From positions 1 to 64,000 of the forward strand of contig CBIHRS010000003.1 of the NCBI GenBank assembly GCA_966212505.1: a stretch of DNA of 64,000 nt. Direction: 5' to 3'. Below, piece after piece: positions 25,008-33,162 of this stretch. Positions within the stretch are counted from its first letter, which is position 1; every line of letters begins with the position of its first letter. The DNA comes from CAMLIZ01 sp966212505 (lineage in GTDB: Bacteria; Pseudomonadota; Gammaproteobacteria; Burkholderiales; Burkholderiaceae_C). The notes under the pieces were generated by a model. That model did not search any database. It was not told the DNA's origin and saw only the letters and a program-made list of their open reading frames with translations. Position numbers and translations under genes: made by a program.

Positions 25008-26900
25008 TTGAGTGCACAACAACATCCCAACCAGTTCGCGCTGCTGTCGCAGCGTCGCTTCGCGCCCTTCTTCTGGACGCAGTTCCTCGGCGCGGCGAAC
25101 GACAACCTGTTCAAGTTCGCGTTCACCGTGCTGGTGACCTACCAGCTGCAGGTGAGCTGGCTGCCGCCTTCGCTGGCCGGGCTGGTGATCGGTGCGGTGT
25201 TCATCGCGCCCTACCTGCTGTTCTCGGCCACCAGCGGCCAGCTGGCCGACAAGTACGACAAGGCCCGGCTCACGCGGCTCGTGAAGTGGCTCGAGATCGG
25301 CATCATGCTGATCGCGGTGTTCGGCCTGTTCACCTCGAACGTCGGCGCGCTGCTGAGCTGCATCTTCCTGCTGGGCCTGCACTCCACGCTGTTCGGTCCG
25401 GTGAAGTACGCCTACCTGCCACAGCACCTCAACGAGCGCGAGCTCACCGGCGGTAACGGCATGATCGAGATGGGCACCTTCGTCGCGATCCTGCTGGGTG
25501 ACGTGGCCGGCGGCCTGCTGATCGCGCTGCCCGGCATCGGCGCGCAGACGGTAGGCATCAGCTGCCTGGTGGTGGCGCTGCTGGGCCGGCTCACCGCGCA
25601 ATGGGTGCCGGTATCGCCTTCCACCGACCCGCAGCTGGCGATCAACTGGAATCCGTTCACGGAGACCTGGCGCAACCTGAAGCTCGCGCACGAGAACGTG
25701 GTGGTGTTCCGCTCGCTGCTGGGCATCTCGTGGATGTGGTTCTTCGGCGCGGTGTTCCTCTCGCAGTTCCCGTCGTTCGCCAAGGAAGTGCTGCACGGCG
25801 ACGAGCAGGTGGCCTCGCTGCTGCTCGTGGTGTTCTCGATCGGCATCGGCGTGGGCTCGCTGCTCTGCGAGGTGCTGAGCAAGCGCCACGTCGAGATCGG
25901 CCTGGTGCCGCTGGGCGCGATCGGCATGAGCGTGTTCGCGATCGACCTGTACTTTGCGTCGCGCGGCCTGCCGCCGTCGCAAACGCAGGCCATCGGCGAG
26001 TTCGTCGGCCGGCCGGCGCACTGGCACGTGATGGCCGACCTGTTCCTGCTGTCCCTGTCGGCCGGCATCTACAGCGTGCCGATGTATGCGCTGATCCAGA
26101 TGCGCGCGCCCCAGAGCCACCGCGCCCGCATCATCGCCGCCAACAACATCCTCAACGCGCTGTTCATGATCGCCAGCGCCGTGCTGGCCGGCGCGCTGCT
26201 GGCCGCGGGCTTCAGCGTGCCGAAGGTGTTCCTCTTCACCGGCATCGCCAACGCCATCGTCGCCGGCTACATCTTCCTGCTGGTGCCGGAGTACCTGCTG
26301 CGCTTCATGGCCTTCGTGCTCACGCGCACGATCTACCGCTTCAAGGTGCGCGGCGACGAGCACATTCCCACCGAAGGTGCGGCGCTGCTGGTGTGCAACC
26401 ACGTGAGCTTCGTCGACGCGGTGCTGCTGATGGCCGCGAGCCCGCGGCCGATCCGCTTCGTGATGGACCACCGCATCTTCAGGATCCCGGTGCTGGGCTG
26501 GATGTTCAAGCTGGCCAAGTGCATCCCGATCGCGCCGCAGAAGGAAGATCCCGCGTCCTATGCCGCGGCCTTCGAGGCGGCCGACCGCGTGCTGGCCGAG
26601 GGCGACCTGCTGTGCATCTTCCCCGAGGGCGCACTCACGCGCGACGGCGAGGTGGCCGAGTTCAAGGGCGGCATGATGAAGATCCTCGAGCGCCGGCCGG
26701 TGCCGGTGGTCCCGCTGGGGCTGTCGAACCTGTGGGGCTCGTTCTTCTCGCGCATCGAGCAGGGGCGGGCGATGGTGCGGCCGTTCCGCCGCGGGCTGTT
26801 CTCGCCTGTCGGCCTCGTCGCGGGGCCGGCGGTGCCGCCGCAGCAGGTCACGCCGCAAGGGATGCGCGAGCTTGTGCGGAGCCTGATCGCCACCCCTTGA
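25008..26900 (+). CDS. LplT-like transporter fused to PlsC-like acyltransferase
   Basis: A 630-residue two-domain protein. Residues about 1-425 are an MFS transporter of the LplT (lysophospholipid flippase) type: FWTQFLGAANDNLFKFAFTVLV and the cytoplasmic loop DKYDKARLTRLVKW. Residues about 440-625 are a PlsC-type acyltransferase with the NHVSFVDAVLL (H-x4-D) motif, FPEGALTRDGEVAEFKGG, and PVVPLGL. Together they could move and re-acylate lysophospholipids in the inner membrane. In Enterobacteria LplT partners with Aas, whose second half is an acyl-ACP synthetase; that part is absent here. I chose a TTG start at 25008 with GGAG 7 bases before it, because homologues begin SAQ-x-HPNQFALL and no ATG fits. 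Confidence 0.9.
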   Translation: MSAQQHPNQFALLSQRRFAPFFWTQFLGAANDNLFKFAFTVLVTYQLQVSWLPPSLAGLVIGAVFIAPYLLFSATSGQLADKYDKARLTRLVKWLEIGIMLIAVFGLFTSNVGALLSCIFLLGLHSTLFGPVKYAYLPQHLNERELTGGNGMIEMGTFVAILLGDVAGGLLIALPGIGAQTVGISCLVVALLGRLTAQWVPVSPSTDPQLAINWNPFTETWRNLKLAHENVVVFRSLLGISWMWFFGAVFLSQFPSFAKEVLHGDEQVASLLLVVFSIGIGVGSLLCEVLSKRHVEIGLVPLGAIGMSVFAIDLYFASRGLPPSQTQAIGEFVGRPAHWHVMADLFLLSLSAGIYSVPMYALIQMRAPQSHRARIIAANNILNALFMIASAVLAGALLAAGFSVPKVFLFTGIANAIVAGYIFLLVPEYLLRFMAFVLTRTIYRFKVRGDEHIPTEGAALLVCNHVSFVDAVLLMAASPRPIRFVMDHRIFRIPVLGWMFKLAKCIPIAPQKEDPASYAAAFEAADRVLAEGDLLCIFPEGALTRDGEVAEFKGGMMKILERRPVPVVPLGLSNLWGSFFSRIEQGRAMVRPFRRGLFSPVGLVAGPAVPPQQVTPQGMRELVRSLIATP

Positions 26901-26982
26901 TCGCGGTTCGCGCCACGGCAGTGCTTGTTGGATACTCGCGCCGGCCCGCGGACATGCAGGGCCTGGAGCGAGAGAGGGAGCC

Positions 26983-27666
26983 GTGATCAAGCCGTCGTTG
27001 AGCCGCAATGCGATCGTGCGCATCGTGCCGTTCGCCGTGTTCATGCTGCTGCTGCAGCTGCGCGGCCTGGTTCCCGCCGACGGTTCCTGGGGCTTCGACG
27101 GGCGCTGGGTCTACGGCCTGACCGTGGTGGTCGTCGGCGGCCTGCTGCTGATGTGGCGGCGCGACTACGGCGAACTGGCGCGGCAGGCCCTGCCCGATGC
27201 GCGCGAGGCGATCGCCGCGGTGCTGGTGGGCCTGGCGGTGTTCGCGCTGTGGATCATGCTCGACGCGCCGTGGATGCATCTGAGCAGCCCGACCGCGGTG
27301 TTCCGTCCCATCGATGCGCAGGGCCGGCTCGACTGGCCGCTGATCGTTGTGCGCTGGATCGGTGCGGCCTTGCTGGTGCCGGTGATGGAAGAGCTGTTCT
27401 GGCGCTCGTTCCTGATGCGCTGGATCGACCAGGCCCGGTTCGATGCGCTGCCGCCGCAGGCAGTAAGCGCCAAGGCAGTGGTGCTGTCGACCTTCGTCTT
27501 CATGCTGGCGCACACGCTGTGGCTGGCCGCCATCGTCGCCGGCGTGGCCTATGCGGTGCTCTACCTGCGCAGCGGCAAGCTGTGGCTGCCGGTGATCGCG
27601 CATGCGGTCACCAATGGGGTGCTGGGGATCTGGGTCGTCGCGACGGGCAACTGGCAGTTCTGGTGA
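26983..27666 (+). CDS. CAAX prenyl protease-related (CPBP family) membrane protein
   Basis: A 227-residue membrane protein of the CPBP (Abi/CAAX-type) protease group, about six to seven membrane segments. Motif 1 VPVMEELFWRSFLMRW (about residues 130-145; Glu-Glu-x3-Arg) and motif 2 TFVFMLAHTLWLAA (about 168-181; His) are both present, and motif 3 VIAHAVTNGVLG (about 205) carries the last His/Asn. The tight match to the exosortase-associated subtype fits the PEP-CTERM protein found at 55126. It starts with GTG after GGGAG. This subtype may assist surface-protein processing; target unknown. Confidence 0.87.
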   Translation: MIKPSLSRNAIVRIVPFAVFMLLLQLRGLVPADGSWGFDGRWVYGLTVVVVGGLLLMWRRDYGELARQALPDAREAIAAVLVGLAVFALWIMLDAPWMHLSSPTAVFRPIDAQGRLDWPLIVVRWIGAALLVPVMEELFWRSFLMRWIDQARFDALPPQAVSAKAVVLSTFVFMLAHTLWLAAIVAGVAYAVLYLRSGKLWLPVIAHAVTNGVLGIWVVATGNWQFW

Positions 27667-27693
27667 AGACCTGACAGCGCCCGGCAGCGCGCG

Positions 27694-28332
27694 CTAATTG
27701 GCAAGGTGGCTCGCCAATACTGGGAAGAGCTTCACCAGGCCATCGGCCAGCAATTCGACCGCCATCGCCGCCAGGATCAGGCCCATCAGCCGAGTCATCA
27801 CGTTGATACCGGTGCGGCCCAGCACGCGCGCGATGCGCTGCGAGGCCGAGAACACAAGCAACGTCGCCAGGCCGATCACGACGCCGTAGCCGACCAGCAC
27901 CGCATGCTCCCAGAAGGTGCGGGTCTTCTCGGCGTAGATCACCATCGTCGAGATCGTCGCCGGGCCGGTGAGCAGCGGGATGGTCAGCGGCACCACCGCG
28001 ATGCTGTCGCCCGCATCGGCCTTGGCCTGGCCTTCGCTCACGTCGTCCTTGCCCGATTCGGCCGGCTGCGCATTGAGCATGTGCAGCGACGACATCAGCA
28101 GCAGCGTGCCGCCGCCCACCTGGAACGACGCGATCGAGATACCGAAGAACTCGATGATCTTCAGGCCCGCGATCGCGCTCACCGCAATGACCGTGAAGGC
28201 CGAGAACGCGCTGACGCGGACGGTGCGCCGCCGCTGCTCGGCATTGAAGTTCTGCGTGAAGTGGAGGAAGAACGGCACCGCGCCGATCGGATTGACGATC
28301 GCGAGCAGCGCGATGAGCGGCTTGAGGTCCAT
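27694..28332 (-). CDS. MarC-family integral membrane protein
   Basis: A 212-residue MarC/YhgN family membrane protein with six predicted helices. The N-terminal LIALLAIVNPIGAVPFFL and the mid-protein VPLTIPLLTGPATISTMVIYAE are family signatures. MarC proteins were once linked to multiple-antibiotic resistance but their transport role is unproven. The ATG at 28332 was chosen because upstream in-frame sequence is only Arg/Cys-rich shadow coding. It is 31 bases downstream of the next minus-strand gene, a polytopic membrane protein, and likely shares its transcript. Confidence 0.9.
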   Translation of the reverse strand: MDLKPLIALLAIVNPIGAVPFFLHFTQNFNAEQRRRTVRVSAFSAFTVIAVSAIAGLKIIEFFGISIASFQVGGGTLLLMSSLHMLNAQPAESGKDDVSEGQAKADAGDSIAVVPLTIPLLTGPATISTMVIYAEKTRTFWEHAVLVGYGVVIGLATLLVFSASQRIARVLGRTGINVMTRLMGLILAAMAVELLADGLVKLFPVLASHLAN

Positions 28333-28363
28333 GGGGCCGCATCGTAGACGAGGCCCGGCCGAA

Positions 28364-29296
28364 TCAGTGCAGCGAGTCGGCCTCTTGCAGCGCGAGAAAC
28401 GCGGAACACACGCCGCGCAGGTAGACCACGCCCGGCAGCACCAGCGCCAGCGCGAACACCAGCCCGCCGCCGACCAATGCCGCCGCGCCATGCGCGTTCT
28501 GGGCCGCCGGCGCCCCTGCGGCGCCCAGGCTGCGCAGCCCGAAGCCGAACAGCCCCGCCATCAGCTGCTGCGGCGGCAGGTCGACGCCCACCACCAGCAC
28601 GGCCAGCGCGGCCACGGCACGTCCACCGGCAATCACGCCGAAGCTCACCAATGCGGCCACCGCGGCCGTCAACAAGCTCACCGCCGCGCTGAGCAGCGCG
28701 GCGAACAGCAGACGCTGCCGCACCTGTCGCGCAAGAAAGCGCAGCGTGGCCACCACGCCGAGCCCGCTCCATACCGCCGGCGCCGCCAGCGGCCCCACGA
28801 CCGCCACCGCCGTCAATGAGACGAGGCCCAGCACCAGCACGCCCAGCGGCACCACGGCACCGAACAGCAGCGGCCCCACCACCGGCAGCCGGCACAGCCA
28901 CAGCAGGGCGAGCAGCAGGCCCAGTACGACCAAGCCGATCAGCAGTGCGGCGATCAGCACGAGCAGCAGCCGATGCGCACTCGTCAGCGCATCACGCACC
29001 GCATCGGCCACGTCGCGCCGGGCGCGGCCCTGTGCATCGTCCATCACCAGAAGCCCCGCCGCGTTGCCGCCGTAGAAGGCGACGGTGAACGCGAGGCCGG
29101 CCTCGACGATGCCCCACCAGCCCGCATTGCGCACGAGCGACGACTCCGCCATCGCGAGCAGAAGCCCCGCGATCGAGAAGCTGCCGAGCAACGCGAACAG
29201 CGCACGACCGTTGCGCACGGAGTCGATGCTGGCCAGCACCCGATTCAGTGCACGCAGCGGACGGTCTTGGGGCATATCCATGGCGGGGGGCATCAT
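28364..29296 (-). CDS. hypothetical polytopic membrane protein
   Basis: A roughly 310-residue protein with about eight hydrophobic segments, dominated by Leu, Ala, Val and Gly (for example LLLVLIAALLIGLVVLGLLL and AVSLLTAAVAALVSFG). No transporter motif or catalytic residues are visible. The start is uncertain: candidate ATG codons at 29296, 29293, 29281 and 29275 all lack a strong ribosome binding site; 29296 is used here. It precedes marC by 31 bases. No family recognised. Confidence 0.65.
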   Translation of the reverse strand: MMPPAMDMPQDRPLRALNRVLASIDSVRNGRALFALLGSFSIAGLLLAMAESSLVRNAGWWGIVEAGLAFTVAFYGGNAAGLLVMDDAQGRARRDVADAVRDALTSAHRLLLVLIAALLIGLVVLGLLLALLWLCRLPVVGPLLFGAVVPLGVLVLGLVSLTAVAVVGPLAAPAVWSGLGVVATLRFLARQVRQRLLFAALLSAAVSLLTAAVAALVSFGVIAGGRAVAALAVLVVGVDLPPQQLMAGLFGFGLRSLGAAGAPAAQNAHGAAALVGGGLVFALALVLPGVVYLRGVCSAFLALQEADSLH

Positions 29297-29496
29297 AGCG
29301 GCGCAAAACCTCGGAGATTCGGGTTTTTCCCGACGCTTCCAAAACAACACTTCTTCGCAAACAGCTTTACTAAGCGTCGGAAATTACCTAGATAATCGAA
29401 GACCTGTGTCTGGAAGCGGCGCCTTCGCTTGAATGGTTCACGATGGGTTGAAGCTCCACATGGTATTTTTTTCCGGTATTTGAAAGGGGCTTCCCC

Positions 29497-29937
29497 ATGG
29501 GAAACAAACTCTACGTCGGCAACCTCGCTTACAGCGTGCGCGACGAATCTCTGCACCAAGCGTTCTCGCAATTCGGTGCTGTCACCTCGGCCAAGGTCAT
29601 GATGGACCGCGAAACCGGCCGCTCCAAGGGCTTCGGCTTCGTGGAGATGGGCTCTGACTCCGAGGCCCAAGCCGCCATCAACGGCATGAACGGCCAGGCC
29701 CTCGAAGGCCGCGCCATCGTCGTCAACGAAGCCCGTCCTCGCGAAGAGCGTCCGGGCGGCTTCGGTGGTGGTGGCAGCCGCGGTGGCTTCGGCGGCGGTG
29801 GTGGTGGCGGCGGCCGTGGCGGCTACGGCGGCGGCGGTGGCGGCTTCGGTGGTGGCGGCGGCCGCAGCCCCTACGGCAATGGTGGCCGTAGCGGCGGCGG
29901 TGGTGGCTTCGGCGGCGGTGGCCGCGGCGGCTACTAA
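29497..29937 (+). CDS. glycine-rich RNA-binding protein with one RRM
   Basis: A 146-residue protein: one RNA-recognition motif (residues 3-82) with RNP2 KLYVGNLAY (4-12) and RNP1 RSKGFGFVEM (42-51), then a Gly-rich tail (about 87-146) of repeated GGGGFGG, GGRGG and GGYGGG units. Bacterial and cyanobacterial single-RRM glycine-rich proteins are usually cold-induced RNA chaperones. The long AT-richer leader with T-run (about 29340-29496) and the strong terminator support a highly expressed monocistronic gene, possibly with a cold-responsive 5' untranslated region. AAAGGGG sits 7 bases before the ATG. Confidence 0.93.
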   Translation: MGNKLYVGNLAYSVRDESLHQAFSQFGAVTSAKVMMDRETGRSKGFGFVEMGSDSEAQAAINGMNGQALEGRAIVVNEARPREERPGGFGGGGSRGGFGGGGGGGGRGGYGGGGGGFGGGGGRSPYGNGGRSGGGGGFGGGGRGGY

Positions 29938-29967
29938 AGCCTGACGAATCCGCTCCTCAAGAGCGAC

Positions 29968-30007
29968 ACAGGCGGCGCAGCCCTCGGGCGCGCCGCCTGT
30001 TTTTTTG
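29968..30007 (+). terminator. strong intrinsic terminator after the RRM gene
   Basis: An 11-bp stem ACAGGCGGCGC/GCGCCGCCTGT (29968-29978 and 29990-30000) with an inner GCCC/GGGC pairing in the loop, followed by TTTTTT and then G. Placed 30 bases after the RRM stop codon, on the plus strand. Confidence 0.92.
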
Positions 30008-30024
30008 CCGTCGTTTGATTCAGC

Positions 30025-30816
30025 TCAACGGTTGCCTTCGCCCTGCCGGTGTTTTCGCGGCCGGCCGGCGAGCAGGCGGTCGAACAGCGGGTTCGGCAGC
30101 ATGCGCATCAATTTGGCGACCACGCCCATTTGCCAGGGAATCACCCGATAGCTCACGCCCGTGACAATCGCTTGAAAAGCCCTGTCGGCAAACGCCTCGG
30201 GCGACATCAGAAAAGGCATGGAATAGCGGTTTTCCCGAGTCAGCGGGGTGTCGATGTAACCCGGCGCGATGGTGACGACCTTGACGCCAAATGGCCGGCA
30301 TTCGCCGCGCAGGCTTTCGCAATAACTGATCACGCCCGCCTTGCTCGCGCAATAGGCGCCATGCCCCGGCAGGCCGCGGATGCCGGCCACGCTCGCGATG
30401 CCCACCAGCGTGCCCGAACGACGCTCACGCATGCCTGCGACAAAGGGCTGGAAGGTGGCCGCCAGGCCGATGTTGTTGGTCTCGAAGGTGGCCCGCATCA
30501 CCTCGATGTCGGCCAGCTCGGCGGTGTCCATGCCGACACTGATGCCGGCATTGGCGATCACCGCATCGGGCAGGCCCTGGGCCTCGATGCAAGCCCTGCC
30601 GGCGCCGGTGATCGAAGCCACGTCGCGCACATCGGCCGCGTAGACCGCGACACGCGCCGCGTCATAGCGCTGGGCCTGTGCCCAGGCCTGCACCTCGGCG
30701 CTGCGGCGCGCCACGAGCGCCAGCCGCCAACCGGCGGCGTAGAAACGCGCCGCAAGGGCCTGGCCGATGCCGCTGGAGGCGCCGGTGATGAAAACAAGCG
30801 GAGCGGCAGCGCCCAT
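30025..30816 (-). CDS. short-chain dehydrogenase/reductase
   Basis: A 263-residue SDR. The cofactor motif TGASSGIGQALAARF (residues 11-25), the NNIGLAA-type Asn strand (NAGISVGMD), the active-site Ser in IASVAGIRG, and the YCASK catalytic Tyr/Lys (about residues 154-158) are intact. The family reduces or oxidises hydroxyl/keto groups with NAD(P). The C-terminus (GVVAKLMRMLPNPLFDRLL) is hydrophobic/basic, as in membrane-associated SDRs. It begins 27 bases after lptC ends, on the same strand, so it is downstream in the lptC-kdsC-kdsD transcript and may act on lipids. Substrate unknown. Confidence 0.88.
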   Translation of the reverse strand: MGAAAPLVFITGASSGIGQALAARFYAAGWRLALVARRSAEVQAWAQAQRYDAARVAVYAADVRDVASITGAGRACIEAQGLPDAVIANAGISVGMDTAELADIEVMRATFETNNIGLAATFQPFVAGMRERRSGTLVGIASVAGIRGLPGHGAYCASKAGVISYCESLRGECRPFGVKVVTIAPGYIDTPLTRENRYSMPFLMSPEAFADRAFQAIVTGVSYRVIPWQMGVVAKLMRMLPNPLFDRLLAGRPRKHRQGEGNR

Positions 30817-30843
30817 CGTCGGCTTCCTCGCAAGTGAAAAAAG

Positions 30844-31491
30844 TCAGCGCCGCTTGCTGGCAGGCGCAAAGCTGGCGCGCACGTGGCCCTTGAGCTGCAC
30901 GACGCGCGACAGGTTGTCGTATTCCATGCCCTCGGCATGCAACTCGCTGCTGCCCTGGCGCACCTGCACGGGCAGGTGCGAACGCAGTTGTTCCGTGTTG
31001 AGGAAGGCATGCAGGAACTCGCCCTCGAACTCGATCGGCTCGCCGGTCGGCCCCCGGCTCGTGACGTGTGCGCCGCCCAGCAGCTGCACCTCGCTGGCAT
31101 CGCCGTTGGCCAGGGCGCGGTTCGCCGAGGCCTGCGTCAGGCGCCCGTCGGCGCCGAGCGCATGGATCTGCACCGCGTCGATCTCCACCGTGTCGGTGTC
31201 GGGATAGTGGCGCAGTTGCGCGCCTTCGATGCGCACGCGCAACCGGCCGTCGGCCGCGAAGCGCTGCACCGCGAAGTGCTGCATCGTGTAGTCGGGTTCA
31301 TGGCGCGGCGCCACGGCCGCACGCGGCTCTTCGGGCTGCGGCGTGTTCTTGACCAGCCACCAGGTGGTGAGCGCAAGCGCCAGCATCAGCAGCAGCGGCA
31401 GGTAGCCCATCACGAGCTCGCGCACCCGCCAGGTCCAGGGGACGCGGGCAGCGGAGGCGGCAGGGTTCGGCGTGGGCGCGGGCAGGTTCAC
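30844..31491 (-). CDS. lptC: LPS export system protein LptC
   Basis: A 215-residue bitopic inner-membrane protein: an N-terminal membrane anchor (about residues 32-47, YLPLLLMLALALTTWW) and a periplasmic beta-jellyroll (HYTMQHFAVQRF, RIEGAQLRHYPDTDTVEID, LLGGAHVTSRGPTGEPIEFEG). LptC takes LPS from LptBFG and hands it to LptA. The position downstream of kdsD and kdsC is the standard betaproteobacterial Lpt/Kdo operon; lptA and lptB are not in the window to the left, where an SDR follows instead. 19 bases separate it from kdsC. Confidence 0.92.
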   Translation of the reverse strand: MNLPAPTPNPAASAARVPWTWRVRELVMGYLPLLLMLALALTTWWLVKNTPQPEEPRAAVAPRHEPDYTMQHFAVQRFAADGRLRVRIEGAQLRHYPDTDTVEIDAVQIHALGADGRLTQASANRALANGDASEVQLLGGAHVTSRGPTGEPIEFEGEFLHAFLNTEQLRSHLPVQVRQGSSELHAEGMEYDNLSRVVQLKGHVRASFAPASKRR

Positions 31492-31510
31492 GGTCGGGCA
31501 GGCGCGCCGC

Positions 31511-32101
31511 TCAGGGGCTGGCGTCCAGCGTCGTCAGGTGGCCGTGCAGCAGGGTCGCATAGCGGCCTGAGGCCATCAGCAGCAGGTCGCAGAACTCACG
31601 GGCGGCGCCATGGCCTCCGGACAGCGCCGTCACATGGTGCGCGATCGCCTTGACCTCGGCATGCGCGTTGGCCGGCGCACAGGCAAAGGCTGCGCGCTGC
31701 ATCAGCGGCAGGTCGGGCCAGTCGTCACCGATCACCGCCAGCGACTCCCAGCCGATGCCCAGCCGTTGCAGCAGCTCGCTGGCGGCCAGCTCCTTGTCGT
31801 GCACGCCGTAGAACGCATGCTGCAGGCCGAGGTCGGCCACACGCCGGCGTACGGCCGCCGAATCGCGGCCGGTGATCACCACCGGCGTGATGCCGGCCTT
31901 GGCGAGCAGCTTCAGTCCATGGCCATCGAGCGTGCTGAAGGCCTTGAAGACCTCGCCCTCGTCGCCGATGTAGATGCGGCCATCGGTCAGCACGCCGTCG
32001 ACATCGAAGATCGCGGCCTTGACGCCCAGGCCGGCGCCTTGTGCCTTCAGCAGGAGTTCGGGCGGGAACTGCAGCGCGGGAACCAGAGGTGCGGTCGCCA
32101 T
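31511..32101 (-). CDS. kdsC: 3-deoxy-D-manno-octulosonate 8-phosphate phosphatase
   Basis: A 196-residue HAD-superfamily phosphatase. Motif I IFDVDGVLTDGRI has the nucleophile Asp33 and acid Asp35. Motif II is VVITGRDS. The family-specific GVHDKELAASELL and motif IV VIGDDWPDLPLM complete the site. KdsC releases Kdo from Kdo-8-phosphate in LPS inner-core biosynthesis. It lies two bases after kdsD and before lptC, a classic operon that joins Kdo production to LPS export. Confidence 0.95.
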   Translation of the reverse strand: MATAPLVPALQFPPELLLKAQGAGLGVKAAIFDVDGVLTDGRIYIGDEGEVFKAFSTLDGHGLKLLAKAGITPVVITGRDSAAVRRRVADLGLQHAFYGVHDKELAASELLQRLGIGWESLAVIGDDWPDLPLMQRAAFACAPANAHAEVKAIAHHVTALSGGHGAAREFCDLLLMASGRYATLLHGHLTTLDASP

Positions 32102-32103
32102 CG

Positions 32104-33081
32104 TCAGATGACCTTCGCGCGCATCAGGTCGTGCGTGTTGAGCGCGCCGACCAGTTCGTTGTTCGCATTGACGACCAGCACGCTGGTGATGCGGTGCTGC
32201 TCCATCAGGTCGGCCGCCTCGACCGCAAGCTCGTCCTCGCGCACGAGCTTGGGGCCGGGATGCATCACCTCGCGGGCGGTCAGCGCACGCAGGTCGCCAC
32301 CGCCTTCGATCAGCCGGCGCAGGTCGCCATCGGTGAAGATGCCCAGCACGTGCTGCGCCTCGTCGACCACCGCCGTGGATCCCATGCCCTTGCGGGTCAT
32401 TTCGCGCATCATGTCGGTGAAGCCCGTATCGGGGCCCACGCGTGGCACCGCATCGCCGCTGCGCATCAGGTCCCGCACATGGGTCAGCAGCTTGCGGCCG
32501 AGCGCGCCACCGGGATGGGAGCGGGCGAAATCCTCTTCGCGGAAGCCGCGCGCATCGAGCAGCGCGACGGCCAGCGCATCACCCAGCGCCATCTGCGCAG
32601 TGGTGCTCGCGGTCGGCGCAAGGTTCAGCGGGCAGGCCTCCTGGTCAACCGCGCTCGACAGCACGATGTCGGCATGCTGGGCCAGCGTGGAGTCGGCGCG
32701 GCCGGTCATCGCCACCAGCACGACGCCCAGGCGCTTGAGCACCGGCAGGATCACGTTGAGCTCGTCGCTCTCGCCCGAGTTGGAGATGGCCATCACCACG
32801 TCGGACTCAGTGACCATGCCGAGGTCGCCATGGCTGGCTTCAGCGGGATGCACGAACAGCGCCGGCGTGCCGGTGGAGGCCAGCGTGGCCGCGATCTTGC
32901 GGCCCACGTGGCCGCTCTTGCCCATGCCCATCACGACCACCCGGCCGCGGCACTCGAGCATGGCCTGCACCGCCAGCCCGAAGCTCTCGCCCTGCCGCGC
33001 CTTCAGGCCCAGCAGTGCCTTTGCCTCGATCTCGAAGGTTTCGGCCGCGAGCTGCAGTGCGCGCTGCGGATTGAAGGGCAT
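32104..33081 (-). CDS. kdsD: D-arabinose 5-phosphate isomerase
   Basis: A roughly 325-residue KdsD/KpsF protein: an N-terminal SIS sugar-isomerase domain (RGRVVVMGMGKSGHVGRKIAATLASTGTPALFVHPAEASHGDLGM-type segment, about residues 45-90) and two C-terminal CBS domains (about 205-325). It converts ribulose 5-phosphate to arabinose 5-phosphate, the first committed step toward Kdo. The start is uncertain between ATG 33081 and an in-frame GTG at 33093; neither has a strong ribosome binding site. First gene of the kdsD-kdsC-lptC operon and divergent from the Kef-type antiporter gene. Confidence 0.93.
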   Translation of the reverse strand: MPFNPQRALQLAAETFEIEAKALLGLKARQGESFGLAVQAMLECRGRVVVMGMGKSGHVGRKIAATLASTGTPALFVHPAEASHGDLGMVTESDVVMAISNSGESDELNVILPVLKRLGVVLVAMTGRADSTLAQHADIVLSSAVDQEACPLNLAPTASTTAQMALGDALAVALLDARGFREEDFARSHPGGALGRKLLTHVRDLMRSGDAVPRVGPDTGFTDMMREMTRKGMGSTAVVDEAQHVLGIFTDGDLRRLIEGGGDLRALTAREVMHPGPKLVREDELAVEAADLMEQHRITSVLVVNANNELVGALNTHDLMRAKVI

Positions 33082-33162
33082 GCTGGGTTTCACGGGGGCG
33101 TTTGTCCAATACGATCGGGCATTCTAGTCAGCGGCACGCAGCGTGCATTCCGCCCCCACTGA

